This document shows positions 34,136-44,994 of a DNA stretch of 64,000 bases, in pieces. The notes below the pieces were generated by a model. The model was not told the origin of the DNA. It did no database searches and worked only from the letters and a program-made list of their open reading frames with translations. A program made the position numbers and the translations under genes. This stretch comes from Rhynchonema sp. JSB1_4 (taxonomy: Eukaryota > Nematoda > Chromadorea > Monhysterida > Xyalidae), in the NCBI GenBank assembly GCA_030248065.1, contig JASAMV010004253.1:1-64000 (forward strand), in the 5' to 3' direction. The number at the start of each line of letters is the position of its first letter. The stretch's first letter is position 1.

Positions 34136-36362
34136 TTAGTGCCAGCGTCCTTAATTCAAAAATCGCCTGTGATCAACGGCAGGGCCGATGCGATCCAAAC
34201 ACTAAGTCTGACATTGTTCCGGGGACATTGCACAGGATCAGATACAGTATACGGTGCAGATCGGATCAATTGGTTGTTCGCAAAGAAACCTGTTGGCAGA
34301 CGCCAAATCTATCGCTCAAGAACATACAAAAAAGGCGGCGAACATTCTTTTTCTGATCCGTTCATTCGCGTGCGAGGATAAAAACCTTGATGTGATCGCA
34401 CTTTCGCGCATTTTTATTGCGGAAGCACAAATCAGGAAATCATGTTGTGCACCTGTGATCAGTTTTTTTTATCAAGCAATTCGACTAGGGTCCGCGCGCA
34501 CGCAGCCGGTCGCATAATCAATCATTTCATCGAGTCTGAATAATGTTCTCAAACGACCTTTTTCACAATTTCCCAAAAATTCATATCAAGTCCGATTTCA
34601 GCGCCAAAACCCATACCCGCTTGGCAAAATGAAATTCACATTAGAAGTTATACGCGGCACCAGTAATAAGTTGTGCATAGGTATGTAGGTATTACCGAGC
34701 TGACCTTCAACACCGTCGATGGAAAAAGTATGGACAACTTTTGTTGGTTATACAACTATATGAACACGTGATTTTGCCGCTGCTAAGCCGACACGAATGT
34801 CTAATGCTGGTTTAAATCAAACGGGTATGCAAATTTTTTTGTTACGAAAACGGTTTTTAGAACTTTTGCGGTGCTTGACGTGTTGTGGTGCGGTGATACA
34901 AATTAGATGTTCGGTTTTTGCGTCATGTTTCGTGCGGGCGGAAAGTGAAAATGACAACAACGTTGTTTGGTTTTTTTGTGACTGATTTTTTGTTTAGGTA
35001 CACAATTGTGTTAACACGTAACGCATTAGGGCCGAAATTGACAAAATTATGCCGCTTTTTCCTATTCATTCATTTCCCCGAAACGAAAGGAAGCTTATTT
35101 CTGGTTTTTGACAGCTGTTCCGCACACGGTTATTCTTGTCCCAAAATTTCGAAAACGCAGGCTTATAGTACTGTCATGACCGCACGTCGTCACCTCTGGT
35201 CGCCAACAGCTTTGTGTAATTTATCGCGCTCATTTATGGATGCTTGAGTCGACCACTTGAGTTGACGACATTCCGTTGGGCCGAAACGGCACGCGCATTG
35301 ATACAAAAGTGCGACACAACAGTTTTGTTCCAACAAATGAAAAGCAGTTATTTTTCTGGCAGCAGCCTATTATATACCATTTTGTCGCAAATTCAGTTCT
35401 GCACATTTTGCATGTGGTTCAGCACCGAAACCAGACCCCACCGCAATGTAATAAATGTAAAAGTCGATGTGAAAAAATCATCACCTTGAGCAAAATTTAT
35501 GATTGAAAAGAATCGGAAGATAGATAGCGAGTGTGGGCGAAAGTGTGACAATATAATATTATAACATGGTTGGCTCTGTGTATCAATCAGAGCATCGCAC
35601 CGGTAATACACGCTGGACAAGGTGCGAGGTGGTGCGTAGCTGTGTACATGCGTGTGATACACTTTTACGTATATACAGTAATTATACAACCACTCACACG
35701 CGACACGCACGTGTGCTGTCATTGTGGTATCATTAGCTCGTTACCTATGTATAGGTATACCTATGTATTATATGTACATGCACGGTAATACATAGCGCTG
35801 GTGTAAATGCGTTAGTATCAAACTTGCGAAAGAAGAAGCGAGCGAAAAAGCAGTGTCCCCACACAGTGACTGTGTGAACCATCCTGCCAGCATGTGTGTG
35901 CGTGTTTACGCAGCGCATCAAGGTCTTAGTGTTCAATCAGCCGAAATATAACTGTAACTCTGTAAACCATCCTAACCATATTCCCAGGGTTGGCTCGCCG
36001 TTGTCGCGCACGGTATATGATTGATGATTTACGCGATTATAATGTGTCACTGCCGCCGGCGCATGTGTCGCCCGTGTACCGTACACATTAATGAATGAAC
36101 TTTGCTGCCTGCCTGCCTGTGTACGTGCGCACGACCCAGCCGCTGCAACAGCCAAACCACCATTCACTTCCATCCGCTACACTGCGCGCGCGCGTACTCC
36201 AGTTGGTACAAACGAGTGTGTGCTGTGCAGTTTTAAACGAAATTTCATTCATTGATTCGCACTACTCTTTGTCTCTCCCTCTCTGTCTCTCCTGCCGCCA
36301 AACCACAATCCCGTCAGTCAGCCACTGATTTATCAATCAAAGAACCAAGTATTATACGCACA

Positions 36363-39300
36363 ATGAATCGAATGAGGGGTACTACTGTATTCGGCTGGAT
36401 TGTCCTTCTCCTGCAATCAATGGTGCTGATCATCAATGCTAGTCGCTCGTATAAAGGGTTCGTGTTGTTTCACATATTTTTTTAAAAGTTGAATTACAGG
36501 TATTTTTCCTTCTGAAAGCGTCGTCTTCGTTTCCAAGCCATAATCATAAAGATTTATACATGCAGAAACCTGAACAATTACTCGTTGCACAGGTATCAAA
36601 TGTTGAGAATAACGCCATCGAATGTTGTTGAGCTGTCGTTCATGGCACGTTTATACGAAGAAGGATACAAATATGAAGTGGGTGTTGGAATTCGTTCATT
36701 GTTTAACATAAGTTGATTGTCATTGCTGAATTTTTTTAAAAAGAGGCTTCGAGAATTGCTATGTTCAGTGACGAAATCGTTCGTAACAGAAAAGATGGTC
36801 TGCAGATCTGTGCAGTACAAGCTGGAAATCTGGACAAATGCCTCGTGAGACATCGTCGCTGTAGGTCGCGCGTTATGTGAACCATAACATTGGCCGTCAG
36901 GGAAAGGTGGCACCCTAAGCCTAAGCTGAAGCCGAAGCATATGCCTTGGGCAGTCTAAGACTACGCCTGAGCCTAAACCCAAGCTATGTAGTTGTAAATA
37001 TGCGCTATACCGTCCATTTCTTTCCCAATGCCTGTGCATCGCCAAGAATTGCAGCTGTTGCTTTTGTGGTTCAATTCCCGCACTAATATGATCTCAGCGG
37101 AATCTATCTGAAACTCCTTCTTAAAAATAATAACGGCGAGCGTTTATGTATATGTATGTATGTATGTACATTCGTTTGCGAACAAAAAGTTATGCTTTCT
37201 TCGACTGAGGCTTGAAACCAGGTCCTACCAGAAAGCACTTTCACGTTCCTTATTAAAAATGGTTTGCGTGTGCCATGTAAACGACGAAGCGCGGCTCATT
37301 CATCCGTTTCTACCTGTTTCAACCAACAAAATTTATTCGCCAGATTGACTTCTGGTCTCCGCCGACCGAAGTGCGGCACCCGATCGACGTGCTTGTCTCA
37401 GAATCGGACCGACCCCATTTGCTACGCGAGCTGCATTTGCGTCGCATCGACGTGAAAGTGATGCCAATTGACGTGGAACAGTTTGTTTTGTTTACACGTA
37501 GTTTTATGTTCAAATCCACAGTATTTACTATCAATCATCTCGTTTTGTGATTAATATCGTGCATATTTTGCGTCCGGAAAGAAGTTATAGTGTGATATTT
37601 ATGAACATTAAGGAACCGGGTTTCAAGGTCGTTTGGCGTTTCACAAAACGCCGAATGCTTTATTCATGATGCGCAGGTTGCATCATTACCACCGGTCACG
37701 TCCGTTTTACATTTTTTTCAATTCCGGTTTATGTAGGTTATTGCCTTCATAGCCATCTGGGGCCTGCAGCTTAACGCACGTGGACGTGGTGTCCCTGTTT
37801 GCAAGCACACTTGCCAGGTTTCTTTTGGGGAGAATGTTGTGGAAGTTCCCGGAGCGCCCCACACCAAAACATGTTGAGCACGCGTTTTTTGCATTATGGC
37901 GTAGCACCGTCTGATGAAGACGCTGGCAACTGACAAAAAGAACTAAATCAGTGGTTATGAGTGAAATGACGAATAACTCAAAAATGCGCATGCCAAATTA
38001 TATACTTTTTGTTGTGTACCGTCGGCCTTTCTTCCTTCAGGGAGATCGAAGCGTCCAGTTCTGACGCGGTGCCGTTTCGAGACGCAATCAAGCTGTCGAA
38101 CTCACGTTTCAGCCCCAGACTAGGATCGGCGAACAACTTTCAATTCAACCACTACCGCAGTTACAATGAGGTCTGTCAGTTAGATTATTCTCAGCGATAT
38201 GAACATATATATGTACATACATAGTAAGATGTTTGGAAACTAGGTTTTGATTTCGGTTGGAAAACTGGAGCGCACTTTGTTTGGCGTGTACTACATTATG
38301 TATGCAAAACAAACAAAGTCTGTTTTTGCGTCTGGGAATATCCCGGATCAGGAACGTTGGTTTTGGTGTTGGATCGACACGATGAGTATATGCATGTACA
38401 GTAACCTTACCGCACACGCGCGCGCACATTGGCAACAGTTCTCTCTCACAGCGCACCAACAAGCGCATTTTGCATGTGCACATTTTAAAATTTTTTAAAA
38501 ATCAATCTCCTGGGCAAAAACCAAACGTCAAAATTGACAAGCGCGTCAGGCGACGCACTGATGTCATTATAATAGTTAAAAGGTTGTTCCGGACAGCAAC
38601 GTGTCTTTTGTTTTAATATGCAACAAAGCATTATGTGACTGTCTTAAAGTAATTATGCTGCGGGAAAGCGCACTGCGATCAGCTTGGTTTGCCATTTTAG
38701 TATCGTAATTTTAAGCTGCCCAGTTTTGCATACAGTCATTCAGAGTGCATTATATATTCGCGAACCAATGCATTATTTTCCTTCAACACACCACCCACGA
38801 CAATAGAGCGAAGGAAAAACGCTTTTTCAGAGCGGGTCAAAATATACACTGCAGGAGCAGTGCTGCTGCTGTGAGTGTGGTTACAGTAACCATCGTCGTC
38901 TCTCGTCTGTTCTGCCAGGTTGCGCAAAAAACGCCAGCAATAAATTGATTATAATGCATCAGGCACTGTACACCATTAGCGTTGCAACATTGCGCTGATT
39001 TGTGAAACATCACTTCAGATCGTGCGCCACGTCAATCATTTGGCAGCGACGTATCCCGAAATCGTGACGCGAATCGATATTGGCACTACTCATCAAGGCC
39101 GACCGTTGTTCGTCGTGAAGGTATTATTATAATTGATGCGATTATATTGTTAATTGTCGTTCGTATCATAATTGATGCGATTAGCCCTGATCGTGCGAAC
39201 TACAGACGTTGGCACAACATAAAGGCAAACTACGCCAACACGAGCCCGATTTCGCAGGTGGTGTAGTTACAAAACGCAAAGAAAGAGAAATCCTCATGCA

Positions 39301-42300
39301 CCATGTTGCATATTCTACAACGTGTAACATTTCCCAAATCACCAGCCACGTATGAATGTTTCACCAATCTGCCACCTCCGAAATCGGGCTCGTGTTGGCG
39401 TGGTGTTACTATACATACAACAAACATCTACACAATATTGATATTGTTGCGTGCAATATTGTGCACAGCATCTGCACCAGTGACATGACTTTATACCGTA
39501 TGCGTTACGTTTTAAAAACAGATTTCGTCTTAATGTGAAACATCCACGCACGAATTGGCATGTATTTGCTGGTAAATGTTTCACACAAACACAACGTGTG
39601 GTTACAAACGCGTCAAAAACTATCTCGGACCAAACGCTACGAGATGGGTATGGGATACGGTACAAAATGGGTATGGGATAATGAAACGGTAAATGTTGAT
39701 GATGCGATATTACCGCATTGATTATCGCATCGCATATTCAATACAACGAAGTTTTGTGACGAAATTTGATTATTGAGTACCGTTCTGTGCAACTGCAGTC
39801 AAACCCAACTGACCCGTAAAAATATCGGTCGGAAGGCGAAGACCGGAACTGTGGCAATTTTAACCGGATTTTTAACGAGTTTCGACACAAATTTACAAAT
39901 CTGCATCGCCAGATGACTACATCAACTTAACAACCGATTTTATGTTCGTCCAATTTCACAGATCGGCAGTCGCACTCGAAATCGAGATGCGGCGAAAAAG
40001 GCCATATGGATCGACGGCAATATGCACGCGAGGGAGTGGATCACGAGCGCCACCGTTCTGTACTTCATTGACAAGGTTTGCAGCACGTTTTGAATATTGG
40101 TATCGTATCGTGCCGAACGCCTGCGCAACACTTCTGTACCGAACATACGCTAAACAGGAAAGGGACCAAGGAAACACTTTGGGGATCATCAATCGACATC
40201 GGACGGGTATTGGTCGCACAATGACTTTATAAGAATTGGTCAAATTTTTTTCCTGAATCGTGAAGCGGGAAAGTGACGGGGCAGTGACGTTGCGTTGCGC
40301 GATCACACACAAACAATGCAGTCACCAAAATGTTTCAGACCCGATGATGACCAGATGAAAATGTTTTGTGAGAATCACAAATAGCACAGTGGTTAAGAGT
40401 GACTGAACGTGAAAATCAGGATTGACTTGACGAATTCTTATATGATCACTGTGTGACCAATGGTAATCGGCTTGAGCAAGACAATTTCTTAAGCAAGAAA
40501 AACAAGAGACAAAAGAACGGAGTTCTAAAAAAACTTGTCCTAACGGCTTCGGCTTCGACTTAGATTTTGTTATCTGGCCCCGGCCTTAATTTGGGCAGCT
40601 TCATTCACGCTGGTCAAAATTATAGTGGCGCGTCAGGAAATCTCTTGACATCGCACTTGATTCAAAAAATCTCACGTGACGTGCAGTCAGGTCTATCCGA
40701 TCACCAAGTTTTGATATCGCTTATTGTACGAACAAGCTCGCACTAACTGGGACTTTGAACGGATGAAAATGAGATTGATAAAAAATAGTGTTCAAGTTGT
40801 TCTTCAGCTGGTCAATGGTTACTCACGTGAATCGATCACTCGCCGGATGGTGGACCACTTGGATTTCTATTTCATGCCGGTCGTCAATGCCGATGGATAT
40901 GAGTATTCGAGGACAGATGTCAGTTTCTTTTTGTCTAAACTGAATTATTAGCCGTATCGTATTGTTTAAAAAAATGCTTTTTTTGCAAAAGCTGCAGGAT
41001 CGTCTCTGGTCGAAGAACCGACGTCCGGCCGTATGCACGCACTCGACGTGGCGTATCAGCAAATGCTGCGGCGGGGTGGATCTGAATCGAAATTTCGACT
41101 GGAAATGGGGCGGTACGCGCTCATGTTTGCGTTACTATTTTCAGATTTTAGTGTGTTCATCTTTCTAATGTTACGGTCTGCTTTCTATCTGATCTTTATT
41201 AAATTTAAGACAGTGCAAATTTATGCCATGCGATGTTTCAGTGAGCGGTTCAAGCGCCGACCCGTGCCACGACCGTTACCACGGGCCGGAAGCATTCAGC
41301 GAACCGGAGACGCAGGCCATCCGGGATTTCATTCAAAAACACAGAGAGCAGCTGGAGGGCTACATCAGTTTGCATGCGTACGGCAAACAATGGCTCATAC
41401 CGTATTCGACCGACAAAGACCTGTATCCGAATGACTATCGCACGGACTTGGTCAGTGCTCTGAAACATTATTGTTGTCAGCGATATTTTAAGACCGATGT
41501 CAAATTCGGCGATATTGGGTCTGACGTGCCCTGGTCGCGTCCGTTTGTTGGATGAGATTTATTGGAGCCGCCAATTAGGAGGACCAGCTTAAAAGTTGCT
41601 CATTCTGGGCCTGGGAACTATATTTTTACGCTGGTCGAATGATAGTGGCATCTCTAAAAATCATACTGTTCTTAATGCAAGAGTGGCACGTGAAAAAGTC
41701 AGGTTTGATCCGATCACTAAGATTGATGTTGACATCTCCCCAAGTGCACAGTACATAAATGCTGTTTATTTTGCTGCAGGAGCCAGTTGCAATCAAAGCC
41801 ACGGCAGCAATGTCGAGCTATCGCGATAAGAAACCGTATAAAATCGGCACTGGCGCACAGTTGCAATGTAAGTTTGTTAAAAAATGTAACTTTAAAAGCA
41901 AGAGAAAAGTCTTTTTTCAATATCTTTGGATGCGCTGGACACTGGGACATTTTCATGCACTCAGATTTGCCCAGAAATTTTCTGATTGTTTGTAATTTGT
42001 GCATCGTGTTTTTTGGCGGCGCCCGTTTTGACCTATGTTTTCACGCAAGACGGGCGGGCGTTGCACCAGGTCATCGTCAGTGCTGAAGCACCAAATTGCC
42101 ACATGGTGACCCCAAAAACACACAGACACGAGCTGGTCTTATGCGTCGAACGCGTTTTTTTCAATTTGCAGACAAATTCGGCGGCGGCAGCATTGATTGG
42201 GTGAAGGGCGCCATGCGCATCAAGTACACCTATCAACTGCAGTTGCCCCCGACTGATTTGGACATTGATGAAAAGTACGGATTTCTGACGCCGCCCGACA

Positions 42301-43610
42301 AGATACAGGTCATTGCTGAGCAGACGTGGCCGGGCGTGAATGTGGTCGCCAGGGAGATCATACTCAGAGAGAAACAGGCCCAGGGTACGAAGTGTTCGTT
42401 TTTGATCGATTCTCATGGATACCCCACATTATAATGAGTTTTTTTGTCACCAGCAGGTTCCCGCGCTCAAGTGCGTGACGTGCGCCCACCAGCGCCAGTG
42501 ACACCCAAAGTACCGAAACCGTTCAGTCGGGCATCGTTGAAAGAGTCGAAACCTTGGACAGTGCTCACATTGTCAGGTACGAAGATATGTATACAGTTGG
42601 ATGGGAGACCAACGGTGACAATCTTTGTTTTAATTGGCGCGGTAATTTGGGAAGAGCATGACACAAGGGCGGATCCAGGTAGCCAGATGGACCATGATCC
42701 ATATGATCCCCTTTGTGGTCAAGTTGGCTCCAGAAGAAGGGCCACCATTTCGGAAAGAAGAACGAACAAGGATTCGTAAATCGCAGGATTTTCACTCTGA
42801 TACGCTTCAAAGGTCCAAAAAGCACTCCCGCCTTTTTGGATTTGCCCCCCCCTCGGCCAAAAGCTGGATCCGCCAGGCACGACACGAAGCTGATAGGATG
42901 GTATGATACATACCTTGGCCATGCAGCTGTCAGACCGCTCTCCATTTAGCGCCTCTTCTCAAGCCAGCGGCTACGAGACCGTGTTCTCATGTCGGTGGGC
43001 GTTGAACAATACAGAGTGGAACTGGCCAAGCACTGCTTTTAAAATCAGCCAGACCGAGTCGGGTGTATATATGCGCCGACCGAACACCTTCGAGTTGCAT
43101 ATGCGCCTGCCGCTTGTTTCAGAAAATCAACAACTGGTCCGATCAGAATTCACGTTGCGCACAGCCACCCCGTCACCAGTCGTCCGGGTCACCACCCCGT
43201 TCGACCCGTTTGCCCCGGAGGACACCGAAGGTCTGACCGTGCCGCCCGACATGCTGGCGGGTAAGACGCCCACGCCCGAGCCGTTCATCAAGTTCCTCTT
43301 CACGCTGCCCTCAGATGAGGACGACGATGAGGAGGACAGTGCAGTGTCTGACGAGGCCAGATCAATGCCTCAAACCCATCCGTGGAGGGGTAGTAGCCAG
43401 CAGCAGCAGCGAGAAAGGGTGCCCGTCGGTCAGTCACGTCGACGTCAATCATCACGCACACGCCTCATCAATCGACGATTAGCAGCACGCAGTCGTCTGA
43501 CGAACAAACCGTTTTGTGTTGATCGACATCGGCAATGCTCATGGTGGGCGGCCACCGGGCAATGCCAGCGTAGGGCTAATTTATGCAGACGTTCCTGCGG
43601 GTATTGCTAG
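36363..43610 (+). CDS. M14A carboxypeptidase-like protein with ShKT domain, likely catalytically dead (CP2, 13 exons)
   Basis: Exons: 36363-36457, 36593-36677, 37344-37480, 38041-38170, 39019-39120, 39962-40075, 40808-40918, 40998-41112, 41242-41450, 41780-41867, 42172-42384, 42457-42576 and 43123-43610; phases close to 668 residues. Signal peptide WIVLLLQSMVLIINA, then an activation peptide (YQMLRITPSN ... DFWSPP). Zinc ligands persist (MHAREW, LHAYGKQ), as do GGVDLNRNF and GGGSIDW, but the catalytic glutamate of the FELRD motif reads Q in YTYQLQLPP (codon CAG, exon 11). I predict zinc or substrate binding with little peptidase activity. A long linker follows with an acidic run (EDDDEEDS-like), glutamines and arginine-rich patches, then a six-cysteine ShKT domain (FCVDRHRQCSWW ... 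RRSCGYC). The last exon could instead start near 42965 (AAG acceptor, same phase), adding about 50 residues. Confidence 0.88.
39221..39409. mobile_element. AAGGCAAACTACGCC MITE in CP2 intron 5
   Basis: Left arm AAGGCAAACTACGCCAACAC is mirrored on the right by GGGCTCGTGTTGGCG. It is a second copy of the element at 58091-58278; its right end is slightly decayed. Confidence 0.7.
40212..40265 (+). repeat. One end of the ATTGGTCGCACAATGAC repeat family
   Basis: Matches the terminal sequence of the inverted-repeat elements at 52694-52966 and 55789-56072. Only one end is present here. Confidence 0.6.
42665..42877. mobile_element. Possible hAT-like MITE in CP2 intron 12
   Basis: GGCGGATCCAG near the left end and CTGGATCCGCC near the right end, with flanks CATGACAC and CACGACAC (7/8). 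If real, it explains most of the non-coding part between exons 12 and 13. Confidence 0.5.
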
Positions 43611-44994
43611 CAGCCTATTACATTAATAGGGTAATATTATGCTAATTATTATTATACTGTTACAATTTTATTATTACTTTGATCGCAACTTTGTCATCTG
43701 TGTAGTTTGTGTGTAGTTCTGTCTGTAATACCTGGAGGCTTGATTGATTTAAAGGGGAAATTGCACATTCCTTTTCGCCCTTCAAACTTTACAAGGCCTA
43801 AAAAAACATTTGACACCACAAAATCCAATCACCTCCTCCCCCCCCCCCCCCACCCACACCAACAAACAAAAAAAACCACCCCCGGGAAAAACACTCCCCC
43901 CCCCCCCCCCCCCCCCTCCCTCCCCCCCCTTTACCCCACCTCCCCCCCCCTCCCCTTACAAAACAAAACATCCTCCCCCCCCCACCCCCCCCCCCCCCCC
44001 CCCCAAACCAAAAAACACTTCCCTCTCTCTCTTCCTTCACCTTCACCCCCACCCCCCCCCCCCCGCCGCCAGCGCCCTCAAACTACAACACCAACACCAC
44101 ACGATCGCGTCGAGACCATTTGAAACCCTGAATGTGCAGGTAGAAATTCGGCCGGTCCGCGGCAAATTTTCTTCCCGGCGGTTCCTTTTGAACTGCATCT
44201 CATGGATGCATCTTAGCAAATTCATACTAAATAATTTGAGTTTTGTGATGCCCAGACTGCAGTCTAAGCACTTGCAAAGTTTGAAGGACGATTAGGAATG
44301 TGCAATTTCCCCTTTAAAATGTCCAGTAGCTCAATTACTGTTGCTACGTAACGCTATTCATTACAATTGCCTAATTACAGTATACCGGCATTAAAAATAC
44401 CCGAGTGCATTTACGTAGAACCACACGCCACGTCTACACACACATATATCACGCGAAGATCAACAAGAGACGCGTGTTTAGTGAAGCCACAGTTACGGTT
44501 AGGTACATATGAAAGCAGAGGAATTAGGCAATTGGACAAGTCGAGATGCGCACACAAACGCACAATATACATAAAAAATTGCACTCTAAACTCAAAAAAA
44601 ATGAGAGTAAATCGAGCAATCATAACGACGAATGATGATAATCACAGGAATTATTATCAATTGCGGTTCACGGAGGACTATGTAGGTGCTTGTATCGAGA
44701 TGCTTTGTGCTAAACTCACCAGTATCATTGTAAAAAACACGAAATACACGGCTAATGGTACAGTCATCAACTTAAGAGGTCAGGTCTCGCCGTCAACTCA
44801 GGTAGCCCTAAAGGAGCGCGAGAAGTCATACATGTGAGTTGACGATAAGAGTTGACGCCAGCACTATAAGCCAAATACACATGTTCTGCAACTGCTTGTA
44901 CATTATACGCAGATCAATTCCATATTCATAAATACATCGATTATAGTTATATATACATGTAAACACAATAAAATGGCACTAAAATGATCAATAA
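43611..44994. other. Intergenic region between convergent CP2 and aspartate aminotransferase
   Basis: Contains the TTAA-type element at 43753-44313 with its C-run stretch. The ORF at 44367-44837 has no recognisable homology and no splice support. No gene is called. Confidence 0.55.
43753..44313. mobile_element. TTAA-type palindromic MITE whose centre is replaced by C/A runs
   Basis: Both ends match the intact copy at 20539-21182, each next to TTAA. From about 43790 inward the match to the consensus decays progressively, then becomes runs of C and A to about 44100, after which recognisable sequence returns. This pattern suggests a bad consensus or unpolished read more than biological change. 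Confidence 0.7.

Larger units (their letters stand above)
30818..36362. other. Gene-poor interval between CP1 and CP2
   Basis: I see no supported exon. The interval holds a palindromic MITE (31008-31238), a 1.1-kb element with terminal inverted repeats (31991-33081), CA/GT runs near 32.26 and 32.32 kb, and fragments of a repeat with a GCTGGTC/GATCGGATC signature (33960-34135). The last few hundred bases should contain the CP2 promoter. Confidence 0.55.

Noticed and set aside
34106..35489. Several ORFs of 76-109 residues between CP1 and CP2
   Set aside because: No homology, no consistent splice sites, and overlapping frames with similar lengths as expected by chance.
43707..44295. Long proline-rich ORFs in two frames
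   Set aside because: They translate C-runs in a suspicious low-complexity stretch inside a MITE; there are no splice sites or homology.
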